Shown here: in pieces, positions 34,515 to 43,297 of the stretch
How positions within the stretch are numbered: position 1 is the first letter of the stretch
How the letters are laid out: each line of letters starts with the position of its first letter
Origin: Mucilaginibacter sp.
Lineage (GTDB): Bacteria; Bacteroidota; Bacteroidia; Sphingobacteriales; Sphingobacteriaceae
Length of the DNA stretch: 64,000 bases
Assembly (NCBI GenBank): GCA_031292485.1
Contig: JARLHA010000047.1
Coordinates: forward strand, 53,384-117,383
Reading direction: 5' to 3'
Translations under genes and position numbers: made by a program
Notes under the pieces: generated by a model
Database searches by the model: none
What the model was told of the DNA's origin: nothing
Seen by the model: only the letters and a program-made list of their open reading frames with translations

Positions 34515-35586
34515 TTATAAAATCAATAATCTGGCGCTCTGTAAATTCTTCTATTTTATTACTATCACTAAAATAGTATTTGTACCATTCAATTGTTTTT
34601 TCAATTGCTTCCGGCGCCTGGTACTTTGGTTTCCAATTTAAGTTAGCTGCGGCCTTGCTTATGTCTAATTTTAAAAGGCCGGCTTCGTGCGGTTGATTAG
34701 CTGAATTTATTACTTCAAATTCCCCTTTACCCCATGATTTTATGGCAAGTTCAACCATTTTATTTACCGGCAAAGCGTCATCAACGCCCGGCCCGAAATT
34801 ATATGCACCTGAATATTTTACAGGTTCAACAAGCATCTTGCTACCCAATAAAAGATAACCGAACAGCGGCTCCAAAACATGCTGCCATGGCCTTACGGCA
34901 TTAGGGTTCCGAACTATTATTTTTTCATTTTTAGATAAAAATCTTACGATATCAGGTATTAATCTATCCTTGGCCCAGTCACCTCCGCCGATAACATTTC
35001 CGGCCCTGGCAACTGTGATCGATTTGTAGTGTTTATCATAATCCGAAACATTGAAGAATGAGTTCCTATAAGAATCAATTACCAGTTCGGCACAGGCTTT
35101 GCTGGCACTGTAAGGGTCATATCCCCCCAACCTGTCTGATTCGCGGTAAGGATAAAACCATTCATTATTGTGATATACTTTGTCGGTTGTAATCAAAACT
35201 GCCTGGCAAGGCTTTTCAAGGGCTCTAACGCCATCAAGCAGGTTTGCTGTGCCTATCGCATTGATCTCAAAAGTTTCGGCCGGAATATCATAAGAAATCC
35301 TTACAAGTGGTTGTGCAGCCAAATGAAAAACAAAATCAGGTTGAAAGTTTTTAATTTCTTCAATTAATCTCTTTCTATCACGTAAATCTGCAATTACCGA
35401 ATCGCACAATCTATCCCCTTTAATTACGTTATACAGGTCAAATTCATTTACAGGTGCAAGAGCATATCCTTTAACTTGGGCGCCAAGCAACGACAACATC
35501 TTTAACAGCCACGAACCCTTAAACCCGGTGTGGCCTGTTAAAAAAACTTTTTTGCCTTGATATGATCTTTCTATGCTTTCAAACAT
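34507..35586 (-). CDS. ddhB: CDP-glucose 4,6-dehydratase
   Basis: 359 residues, extended SDR. VFLTGHTGFKGSWLLKMLSL (about 14-33) with TGHTGFKG is characteristic of RfbG; YDPYSASKACAEL gives YxxxK and ITTDKVYHN the active-site Thr/Asp region. It converts CDP-glucose to CDP-4-keto-6-deoxyglucose with bound NAD. One base separates its ATG from the ddhA stop, and its 3' end overlaps ddhC, consistent with one operon. Confidence 0.95.
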   Translation of the reverse strand: MFESIERSYQGKKVFLTGHTGFKGSWLLKMLSLLGAQVKGYALAPVNEFDLYNVIKGDRLCDSVIADLRDRKRLIEEIKNFQPDFVFHLAAQPLVRISYDIPAETFEINAIGTANLLDGVRALEKPCQAVLITTDKVYHNNEWFYPYRESDRLGGYDPYSASKACAELVIDSYRNSFFNVSDYDKHYKSITVARAGNVIGGGDWAKDRLIPDIVRFLSKNEKIIVRNPNAVRPWQHVLEPLFGYLLLGSKMLVEPVKYSGAYNFGPGVDDALPVNKMVELAIKSWGKGEFEVINSANQPHEAGLLKLDISKAAANLNWKPKYQAPEAIEKTIEWYKYYFSDSNKIEEFTERQIIDFINE

Positions 35587-35587
35587 T

Positions 35588-36358
35588 CTACCAGATTTTC
35601 CATTTTGCTTTATTCTGAGACCAATCGTCTTCTAATTCCTGTTTATCCCGGAGCGTATCCATCGGTTTCCAAAAACCGTTATGCTCAAAAGCAACCATTT
35701 CTCCATCTCTGGCAATTCCTTCCATCGGCTCTCTTTCCCATATTGTACTGTCTCCGTTTATGTAATTGAAAACTTCGGGCTCACAAACAAAAAACCCCCC
35801 GTTTATCCATGCTCCGTCGCCTTTTGGTTTCTCCATAAAAGAATGAACACTATGGTCTTCATTAATATTTATTGCCCCAAACCGCCCTGAAGGCTGAACA
35901 GAAGTAACCGTACAATATTTACCTTTTTCTTCATGATATTTTACCAGGTCAGAAATATTCACATTGCTAACGCCGTCGCCATAGGTAAGCATAAAGGTTT
36001 CATTCCCTACATGTGATTGCACCCTCTTTATCCGCCCCCCTGTCATTGATTCGTTACCAGTATCTACCAAAGTAATTGTCCATGGCTCGGCGTGACTATC
36101 ATGCACCTGGATTGAATTATCTTTTAAATTGATGGTTACATCCGATTTATGTAAAAAATAATTAGCAAAATATTCTTTTATTATATACCCTTTATATCCT
36201 AAACAGATAATGAAATCGTTAAATCCATATGAAGAATAAATTTTCATGATATGCCAGAGGATAGGCATTCCGCCAATTTCAACCATAGGCTTCGGTCGTA
36301 AAATTGTTTCCTCAGATAACCGGGTTCCTAACCCTCCCGCAAGTAGCACTACTTTCAT
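35588..36358 (-). CDS. ddhA: Glucose-1-phosphate cytidylyltransferase
   Basis: 256 residues from ATG 36358 (MKVVLLAGGLGTRLSEET); an in-frame GTG upstream overlaps the ddhD 3' end and is unlikely. LRPKPMVEIGGMPILWHIMK and LTYGDGVSN (metal-binding Asp) are typical of RfbF. It makes CDP-glucose from CTP and glucose 1-phosphate, committing carbon to the 3,6-dideoxyhexose branch. Confidence 0.95.
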   Translation of the reverse strand: MKVVLLAGGLGTRLSEETILRPKPMVEIGGMPILWHIMKIYSSYGFNDFIICLGYKGYIIKEYFANYFLHKSDVTINLKDNSIQVHDSHAEPWTITLVDTGNESMTGGRIKRVQSHVGNETFMLTYGDGVSNVNISDLVKYHEEKGKYCTVTSVQPSGRFGAININEDHSVHSFMEKPKGDGAWINGGFFVCEPEVFNYINGDSTIWEREPMEGIARDGEMVAFEHNGFWKPMDTLRDKQELEDDWSQNKAKWKIW

Positions 36359-36383
36359 AGGTATTATTTCATAAGTTAAAAAA

Positions 36384-37427
36384 TCATAAAACACTTATCT
36401 GTACATTGTCAGATAACGGATATCCGCAGCACATTAAACATTCATTATTTCCAAGTTTATCCTTTACGTTATTTAACGCAATCATTTTAACATTTCCCCG
36501 TAATATCTTACCCTTGCAAAGCAAACAAGTACCTGTTTGACATGAGTAATCAAGGTCTATTAAGGCATCCAAGCCGGCATTTAAAATGCTCCTGCCTTTT
36601 GTAACTTCTACTTTCCTGGCATTCCCATCCTTTATTATTTCTACAATTTGAGTATTTATATCTTCAAAATCAGCGGCATTTTTTACTATCTCAAAATCTT
36701 CAGTAAATATATTTTCATCCGGAACATATAATGATTTTAACACGGTTTTTACCGATTCCTTTAACCCCAAAGGCCCGCATATATAATGTAAAGTATCTTT
36801 AACATCAACCTCCTGCTGTATCAGGGAAAGAATAATTTCCGGCTTAATTCTACCTTCAGTAATACTCATGTTATCTTTGGAAATGCTCGTTTGAGAATGA
36901 AAATGCAAAGTTTTAAAATCATTTTTAAACTGGTTTTCAATTCTTAATATCGAATCCATAAAAATAACCGATTCCATATTTCTGTTGCCATATATTAATT
37001 TAACTTTGTTACCCGTATGAGTAAAAAGAATATATTTAGCTATTGAAATTAACGGCGTAATGCCGCTTCCGGCTCCCCATAAAATAATATGTTTATCTGG
37101 AGTGATTTTATCTCTATCAAAAACAAAATCACCCATGGGGGGCATTGCTTCAATCCAATCGCCAACTTTTATAAAGTCATTAATATGATTGGATATCCCC
37201 CCCCCCGGCACTCTTTTTACCGTTACCTCCAGAAATTGGTCGACCTCAGGCGCAGAAGAAAAAGAATAGGGCCTTATATATTTACGCCCGTTTATTCGAA
37301 ATATCAGGGTCAGATATTGACCCGGCAGATATTTAATTTTTTTTAATCCTGGCTGTTTGAAACACAATGTAACCGTATCTGAAGTTTCAGGCTTAATCTC
37401 AACAACCTGTAATTTAAAACACAACAT
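36384..37427 (-). CDS. ddhD: CDP-6-deoxy-delta-3,4-glucoseen reductase-type ferredoxin reductase, Fd domain C-terminal
   Basis: 347 residues. FAD domain with RPYSFSS (about 53-59), NAD domain with GAGSGITPLIS (about 118-128), then a plant-type [2Fe-2S] ferredoxin domain at the C-terminus (about 250-347; DYSCQTGTCLLCKG with C-x4-C-x2-C, last Cys in CLMCCGYP). It lies directly before ddhA-B-C, so it should pass electrons from NADH to the DdhC reaction. Known Yersinia AscD/DdhD has the ferredoxin domain at the N-terminus; this order is that of PaaE/Hmp-like reductases, so the role was likely filled by a different reductase lineage. Confidence 0.85.
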   Translation of the reverse strand: MLCFKLQVVEIKPETSDTVTLCFKQPGLKKIKYLPGQYLTLIFRINGRKYIRPYSFSSAPEVDQFLEVTVKRVPGGGISNHINDFIKVGDWIEAMPPMGDFVFDRDKITPDKHIILWGAGSGITPLISIAKYILFTHTGNKVKLIYGNRNMESVIFMDSILRIENQFKNDFKTLHFHSQTSISKDNMSITEGRIKPEIILSLIQQEVDVKDTLHYICGPLGLKESVKTVLKSLYVPDENIFTEDFEIVKNAADFEDINTQIVEIIKDGNARKVEVTKGRSILNAGLDALIDLDYSCQTGTCLLCKGKILRGNVKMIALNNVKDKLGNNECLMCCGYPLSDNVQISVL

Positions 37428-37460
37428 TGTCCATCATTTAATGATATAAAACTCAAATCA

Positions 37461-39860
37461 CTATTTCTTAAAAAAATGTTTCAACCAGCCGTTCTTAGAT
37501 TTTACCTCATTTCCATAACTGCCGTAACCGTAACCGTATCCGTAACCGTAACCGTAACCGTAACCGTAACCATTACCATAACCTCCTTTTATTGGTGTAA
37601 TATCATTAACAACTAAATAAGTTTTTCTCAACTTCGCAGTCTCTGTTAAATCATTTGCTATCGATAACTGCTTTTTAAACGTATAGTTCTGGCGCAAAAT
37701 ATATAAAGTAATATCAACAAATTTTTCAATCAATAAAGCATCTGATATCAAACCAACTGGCGCACTGTCAATAATTATATAATCAAAACGCTTTTTAAGC
37801 TCGTTAATCATCGATTCCAGCTTATCGCTTAAAAGCAGTTCTGCAGGGTTTGGGGGAATTGGCCCTGATGATATAATTGAACAATTTTCATTGAAAGATA
37901 ATGGTTGTATAATCTCATCTAATTTCATCGTATCGGAAACTATATAGTTGGTAAAACCAAATTGTTTTATCTCCAGATAGGTTGATAATTTTGGTTTACG
38001 CAGGTCAAGTTCAACAAATATCACTTTCTTCCCGGAAAGGGCAATTGCACTTCCTAAATTCAAACTGATAAATGACTTGCCTTCACCACTCATGCTAGAG
38101 GTAACCATAATCACATTGCTTTTAGAAGAACTCAACACATACTGTAAATTTGTCCGCATTGCCCTGAATTGTTCTGAGATTGAGGTCCTTGAATTTTGTT
38201 CAACTACTACCTTATTATAAGGATCATTCGTATGGCTGATTTCACCCACTATAGGTATAGTTGTAATATTTTCAATATCTGATTTAGATAATATCTTTAC
38301 CCTCAAAACATCTTTAAGCGAAACAATTCCAAATGGAATTAAAAACGCCGCTGCCAAACATGAAAGCAGAACGATCATTGATTTATTATCAGATGGTATA
38401 AATTCACTTTTAGCATCATCTACAATACGGGAACTTGAAATGGTTGATTTTTCGGAAATGGCGGTAGTCTCCCTTTGTTGCAATAAAAACAAGTATAGCG
38501 CCTGTTTTAAATCCTGTTGCCGCGTATAATCTAAAAATATCCGCTCTTTGGCGGGCACACTAGATATCTGGCCCGAAAAGGCCTTGTTTTTCGCCAATAA
38601 TGAATTACGGCTAACCACCAGGCTGGATTTATAAACCGCAATGCTTTTTAATAAAGTGGAACGAAAATTATCCAACTGCAAATCAATATTTTTAACATAA
38701 GGATTATCTTCCGTAGATGACATTGTTTCCCTGTCACGTTCTAAAAGCAATTCATTATATTGACCAACGCCTGCTGCAAAGCCAGCATCCTGTATACCTG
38801 CTACCGCTGGTAAAACCTTCCGGTTTTTGGGATTATTTAGGATAGTTTGCAAATCATTAATAACCGAGAGCTGGATCTCAATTGCACTTAATTGCCTTTC
38901 ATAATCGCTTGAGGCATCAATTAAAGCTTGTGATTGTACCGCAACATCAGCGATTTTATTTTTTTCCTTGAATTTCTCCAGATCACTTTCTACATTCGCC
39001 AATTGACTGCTTACCAGTGCTAAACGACCATCGATAAATGAGATCGTACTATCTGCGATTTGTACCTTATCCGCCAAATCGGCTTGCAGGTACTCTTTCA
39101 TTAACTCGTTTAGTATGGCTTCCCCTTTTGCGGGGTTTTTGTATTTAAAGGTTAGCGCTATAACTGTGGCAAGTTTATCAACTAATTCCGCACTATAATC
39201 CTTTGATAAAGTTTCGGCTGAAGATTCCACTGATCCTATACCGACATAATAACCATTGGGACTAACCGGCTCCCCCGTTTTGTTTAGAATAATGTCGTAT
39301 TTGGATAACTTTATTAGTTCCCCGTATTTTGCTTTTACATCTATATCATCTTCATTGTTTGTGAGATGAATAATATTCCCGTTTATTTCAACTTTATACT
39401 TCCTATATTTAAGCGAATCTGTTTTATAATGTATATCAACGGTAAATGGCACATCCTTAAATACTTCAACCGATGAAATAACATCGCGTCGATATGTTAT
39501 CACATTTAATTGCAATTTTTTGACGACAGAAGTCATTAAGCTTCTTGAAAGTAGAATTTGGACCTCGTTGTTAGCATTATTAGGGATTCCTAATAATGAA
39601 GAAACATCTGTCAATGACCCGAGTGCTCCCCCTCCTAACATACTCGCGGCGCCACCACCAGGAGAGTTTGACTGCGCTTGAACCAATATGGACGAATTAA
39701 TTACATATTTTGGTTTTGAAAATCTCATATAAACGCCGGCCATTGACCCAAACACTATAAAAGAAACCAAAAAAAGCTTCCAGTTATTTAATATCTTACC
39801 AACAATCTCTTTCAGGTTGAAGCTTTCTTCGTTATTTGAATTGTTTATTTGATTTGACAT
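37461..39860 (-). CDS. wzc: Wzc-type tyrosine autokinase/polysaccharide co-polymerase
   Basis: 799 residues. N-terminal Wzz domain with a helix near 28-48, a long periplasmic part with GNVR-type coiled coils and a second helix near 490-515; then the cytoplasmic BY-kinase with Walker A SSMSGEGKS (about 588-596), Walker A' VELDLRKP and Walker B YIIIDSAP. The C-terminal tail is eight Gly-Tyr pairs (about 763-780), an extreme version of the tyrosine cluster that Wzc autophosphorylates. It controls chain length and export with the Wza-like protein, whose gene is 2 bp upstream. Confidence 0.95.
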   Translation of the reverse strand: MSNQINNSNNEESFNLKEIVGKILNNWKLFLVSFIVFGSMAGVYMRFSKPKYVINSSILVQAQSNSPGGGAASMLGGGALGSLTDVSSLLGIPNNANNEVQILLSRSLMTSVVKKLQLNVITYRRDVISSVEVFKDVPFTVDIHYKTDSLKYRKYKVEINGNIIHLTNNEDDIDVKAKYGELIKLSKYDIILNKTGEPVSPNGYYVGIGSVESSAETLSKDYSAELVDKLATVIALTFKYKNPAKGEAILNELMKEYLQADLADKVQIADSTISFIDGRLALVSSQLANVESDLEKFKEKNKIADVAVQSQALIDASSDYERQLSAIEIQLSVINDLQTILNNPKNRKVLPAVAGIQDAGFAAGVGQYNELLLERDRETMSSTEDNPYVKNIDLQLDNFRSTLLKSIAVYKSSLVVSRNSLLAKNKAFSGQISSVPAKERIFLDYTRQQDLKQALYLFLLQQRETTAISEKSTISSSRIVDDAKSEFIPSDNKSMIVLLSCLAAAFLIPFGIVSLKDVLRVKILSKSDIENITTIPIVGEISHTNDPYNKVVVEQNSRTSISEQFRAMRTNLQYVLSSSKSNVIMVTSSMSGEGKSFISLNLGSAIALSGKKVIFVELDLRKPKLSTYLEIKQFGFTNYIVSDTMKLDEIIQPLSFNENCSIISSGPIPPNPAELLLSDKLESMINELKKRFDYIIIDSAPVGLISDALLIEKFVDITLYILRQNYTFKKQLSIANDLTETAKLRKTYLVVNDITPIKGGYGNGYGYGYGYGYGYGYGYGSYGNEVKSKNGWLKHFFKK
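37524..37571 (-). repeat. In-frame hexanucleotide tandem repeat coding the Gly-Tyr tail
   Basis: Eight GGTTAC-type hexamers on the minus strand (one GGATAC variant), coding (Gly-Tyr)8 at the end of Wzc. Unit length is a multiple of three, so copy changes would alter the number of tyrosines without shifting the frame. Confidence 0.95.
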
Positions 39861-39862
39861 AA

Positions 39863-40714
39863 TTATTTTAATCTGCTGGCGAAAATGATTAGAACTGATA
39901 ATATTGCGCCGATAATTCCTGCATATCTTGCCTGTGCAGCATCATTAGCATCGGATTTAGCTTTCCTTGGTTCAACATAAATGAGATCGTTTTGGCGCAA
40001 ATAATATAAAGGGGAAGACAAAATGTCACTGTTTTTTAAATTAAGCCTGTAAGTGGTTTTGGTCCCATCCAAATTTTCCCTTATCAATAAAACGTTTTCC
40101 CGTTTGCCAAAAATGGTCAGGTCGCCTGCCATGGTAATGGCATCCATTATACTTTCCTTTTCAGCAGGCATAATATACTGTCCGGGTTTTAAAACCTCGC
40201 CAATTACACTTACTTTAAAATTAGTGAGCCTTACCACTACCGTCATATCTTTAAAATATTTAGCAGCCAAGCCGGCTACAATTGCTTTTAATTGATCAGT
40301 GGTGTAACCTGCGGCTTTAAATTTTCCTAATAAAGGCATTTCAATGAATCCATCTTCATCAACCAAAAAGCCTGTTATCTGTTGCTGGTTCTGGTTGCCG
40401 CCAGACAGCGCAGCAAGAATCCCGCTTGACCCTGTACCACCAGGGGCGGAAGATGGGCCAACGGCAGTTAAATTGCCTGAATTAATCATGCTTGAGGATG
40501 TGGGGTTCATCGTTTGAATGCTAATATTCAATATATCACCAGTCCGTATGGTGATTGGCAAGTAGTCAACTTTAGGTATATTTTTAACCTGGCCGGAATC
40601 GCGGATATCCTGAAAATATTTAATTTTCTTTGTGCTGTTACAGGAGAAAATTGACTGCACCAGAAATACCAAAATGAAAAAGCGAAGGTAATTACGTAAA
40701 TGTTTTCTCGTCAT
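39863..40714 (-). CDS. wza: Wza-type polysaccharide export outer-membrane lipoprotein
   Basis: 283 residues from ATG 40714; an upstream TTG would add seven. The N-terminal helix ends in SIFSC, a lipobox with Cys near residue 25. The Poly_export domain follows (ITIRTGDILNISIQTMNP), then an SLBB domain (VSVIGEVLKPGQYIMPAEKES). A C-terminal helix (AGIIGAILSVLIIFASRL) is probably the outer-membrane-spanning helix. It forms the export channel with Wzc. A 359-bp non-coding region lies upstream, so this is probably the first gene of the long operon. Confidence 0.93.
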   Translation of the reverse strand: MTRKHLRNYLRFFILVFLVQSIFSCNSTKKIKYFQDIRDSGQVKNIPKVDYLPITIRTGDILNISIQTMNPTSSSMINSGNLTAVGPSSAPGGTGSSGILAALSGGNQNQQQITGFLVDEDGFIEMPLLGKFKAAGYTTDQLKAIVAGLAAKYFKDMTVVVRLTNFKVSVIGEVLKPGQYIMPAEKESIMDAITMAGDLTIFGKRENVLLIRENLDGTKTTYRLNLKNSDILSSPLYYLRQNDLIYVEPRKAKSDANDAAQARYAGIIGAILSVLIIFASRLK

Positions 40715-41073
40715 GTAGTTTATGTTTAAAATCAATATAGCCTATTGCCAAACAAGTTGTATATTAAATTACGATTCATCTATCCTTGATTTATCGATAT
40801 CAAAAACCAAATGCCCGTTGATATGATTTGATAATTGCTATAAATCTATTCCAAAAAAAACGAATATCTTATTATTCCAAATTTATTTTATTTCTTTAAC
40901 AAGTCGTTGAAAACACATTAAAAATTTATTAAAAGAACATTAATTTGTTGTCACTATTTTAACGCAAAAGCAGGGCGCTTGCTAAATTAATAAAAAAAGT
41001 CAAAATGATTGAAATTGTTTTAAAAACATGAAAGCTTCCCTATACAATTTTTCCCCTTCCAATCGCCTGCCTT
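40715..41073. other. Leader region of the wza-wzc operon
   Basis: 359 bp, AT-rich, downstream of gmd and upstream of wza. It probably contains the main promoter of the locus. No riboswitch, strong hairpin or UpxY/NusG-type gene is seen here; CAAATTTA at 40878-40885 (TAAATTTG on the minus strand) resembles a -7 element, but no -33 element is correctly spaced. Confidence 0.45.
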
Positions 41074-42189
41074 TTACTCATACTGATTCTTTATCCCATA
41101 TCCGGCGTCCTTCAAAAAGCTGTCTCTTCTAAAAAGTTCCAGATCTGCCGCCACCATTTCTTTAACAAGGCCCTGTAAATCATACTTTGGGGTCCAGCCA
41201 AGCTTAGTCATTGATTTTGCAGGATCGCCTATTAATAGGTCAACTTCCGTCGGCCTGAAATAGTTTGAGTCAACCGCTACTATATTCTTTCCAATTTCTA
41301 ACTGAAAATCGGGGTTACTGCAATAAACAACGTAACCTCTTTCATCGGCGCCCTGACCTTTGAACGCTACCTCTATCCCAAGCTCGGCAAACGCCAAACG
41401 AACAAATTCCCTTACCCGGGTAGTTACGCCGGTGGCAATTACAAAATCTTCGGGGGTTTCCTGCTGCAAAATCAAATACATAGCCTCAACATAGTCCTTT
41501 GCATGGCCCCAATCGCGTTGGGCGTCAAGGTTACCCAAATAAATTTTATCCTGTAATCCCAATGCAATTTTGGCTACACCCCTTGTTATTTTACGTGTAA
41601 CGAATGTTTCACCACGCAAAGGGCTCTCGTGATTGAACAAAATGCCATTGCAGGCATACATGCCGTATGCTTCACGGTAATTAACGGTTATCCAGTAGGC
41701 GTAAAGTTTAGCCACGGCGTAAGGGCTGCGCGGGTAAAATGGTGTAGTTTCCGATTGGGGAACGGCCTGTACTAAACCATAAAGCTCGGAAGTTGAGGCC
41801 TGATAAATCCGCGTTTTTTTCTCAAGGCCTAATATACGGATAGCTTCAAGCAAACGCAAGGTGCCAATGCCGTCTGCATTGGCTGTGTACTCCGGCGTAT
41901 CAAAACTAACCTTTACATGCGACATTGCACCCAGGTTATAAATCTCATCCGGCTGAACCTGTTGAACGATCCTGATCAGGTTTGTTGAATCGCTCAGGTC
42001 CCCAAAATGAAGAATCATGTTCCGTTCAGTATCATGCGGATCATGGTATAAATGATCAATACGTTCCGTATTAAATAATGAAGAGCGTCGTTTTATGCCA
42101 TGGACTTCATAGCCTTTTGATAAAAGTAATTCAGTTAAGTAGGCACCGTCCTGTCCCGTGACTCCTGTAAGTAGAGCTTTCTTTTTCAT
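41074..42189 (-). CDS. gmd: GDP-mannose 4,6-dehydratase (or GDP-heptose 4,6-dehydratase)
   Basis: 371 residues. GVTGQDGAYLTELLLSKGYE (8-27), STSELYG and YPRSPYAVAKLYAYW (YxxxK) are classic Gmd signatures. Gmd makes GDP-4-keto-6-deoxymannose for fucose, rhamnose or perosamine. No partner (GDP-fucose synthase, Rmd, Per) is present here. Because the locus makes GDP-D-glycero-alpha-D-manno-heptose, a DmhA-like role on GDP-heptose, known from Yersinia, is an alternative. It has its own leader and is separated from wza by 359 bp. Confidence 0.9.
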   Translation of the reverse strand: MKKKALLTGVTGQDGAYLTELLLSKGYEVHGIKRRSSLFNTERIDHLYHDPHDTERNMILHFGDLSDSTNLIRIVQQVQPDEIYNLGAMSHVKVSFDTPEYTANADGIGTLRLLEAIRILGLEKKTRIYQASTSELYGLVQAVPQSETTPFYPRSPYAVAKLYAYWITVNYREAYGMYACNGILFNHESPLRGETFVTRKITRGVAKIALGLQDKIYLGNLDAQRDWGHAKDYVEAMYLILQQETPEDFVIATGVTTRVREFVRLAFAELGIEVAFKGQGADERGYVVYCSNPDFQLEIGKNIVAVDSNYFRPTEVDLLIGDPAKSMTKLGWTPKYDLQGLVKEMVAADLELFRRDSFLKDAGYGIKNQYE

Positions 42190-42718
42190 GTAAAATTCTG
42201 TTTTTCATTTGATGATAAATAGCTTGATGCAGGTATAACGCTAACGTATTATATTTTATAGTATGGACTTTTATTCAGCTTTAAATATATTTTGTAAAAT
42301 TAGCATAACATTTTGAATAATCAAACCTTAATTTTTTTGATAATATTGAAATTTATAAGCGATTTTTATTAAAATAACGCACATAAAGTTGTATTGAGGT
42401 AGAAAAATGTAAAATTGAAAATATCATTTTTTTATTCAAAAACGGATCAATTTTACCTTTAGAGGGAAGAAGCTCCCCATTTACTGCTTAAACACAGATT
42501 TGGCCTGATGGGAAAAAACACTGAAGATGAATTTCAGAATGTTGAACAAAAAAAGAATTTTGTCAATCAATGTATTTAACGGATCATATGGTGAATTTGT
42601 AAACTTGGTTCTTGCACCGAGCTGAAAATGAAAATCTTTTGAGCTACATTGCCAATGCAAACCTCGGGGTGTAAGTACAAAGTTTGAATCTTTTCAACTA
42701 TTATTTCTAAAAACAACT
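42190..42718. other. Divergent non-coding region between gmd and the cysteine hydrolase
   Basis: 529 bp, AT-rich, expected to hold divergent promoters. No ORF, clear hairpin or recognisable promoter pair was found. Confidence 0.5.
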
Positions 42719-43286
42719 ATGAAAAGGAAAAAAAAACAAAGAATCAGCCCTTTTGGTAATGGATATGCAGCACGGTACCATCCGCATCCTGCCGGATGCT
42801 GAAGCGCTCATAGACAATGTCGCCAAAGCAATAGCCTATGCCCGCGAAAGGGAAATACCCGTTATTTACGTTGTGGTAGGCTTCAGGCAGGGAGCGCCTG
42901 AAGTGAGTTCAAACAACAAGATCTTTGCCGGGCTAAGGGAAAGGATGGGCAATAACAGCATGGATGAGTTCATGAAAGTACATCCCGATATAGCGCCGCA
43001 GAATGGCGAGTTAACAGTTATCAAACGCCGCGTAAGTGCCTTTACCGGCAGTGACCTTGCCGTGGTACTAAGCGCATTTGGTATTAAACATATGGTGCTA
43101 ACCGGCATCGCTACCAGCGGGGTTGTATTGTCAACATTACGCGAAGCAGCTGATAAAGATTACCGCTTAACTGTATTGGCCGATTGTTGTGCCGACGGCG
43201 ACGATGAAGTGCACAGGGTGCTTACTACCAAGGTTTTTCCACGCCAGGCTGATGTGTTGACAGTTGACGAGTGGGCTATAAAATAA
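42719..43286 (+). pseudogene. Isochorismatase-family cysteine hydrolase with 5' frameshift at an A9 run
   Basis: The body (from VMDMQHGTIRI to VDEWAIK, about 177 residues) is a complete isochorismatase-like domain: catalytic Asp in VMDMQ, the Lys in VIKRRVSAF, and the cis-peptide region HMVLTGIATSGVV, where the usual catalytic Cys position reads Ser (ATSG in place of ..T..C). The ATG at 42719 begins M-K-R-K-K but is out of frame; removing one A from the A9 run at 42728-42736 gives MKRKKNKESALLVMDMQ, an ideal N-terminus. Error, slippage or mutation are possible. Without it, translation would need TTG 42753 or ATG 42759. The Ser suggests altered or lost hydrolase activity. Confidence 0.75.
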
Positions 43287-43297
43287 GCTGTCGCCAC

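Noticed and set aside
37524..37571. Short tandem repeat considered as a CRISPR-like array
   Set aside because: Units are contiguous 6-mers in frame within wzc, with no spacers and no cas genes anywhere in the window.
40878..40885. TAAATTTG (minus strand) as a -7 promoter element for the wza operon
   Set aside because: No TTG/TTTG is found 17-23 bp upstream, and the motif is common in AT-rich spacers.
11937..42247. Identical 12-mer TAACGCTAACGT upstream of the exported GH99-like gene (11937-11948) and of gmd (42236-42247)
   Set aside because: In 64 kb many 12-mers repeat by chance; the two sites differ in distance to the start codon and flanks are not conserved.
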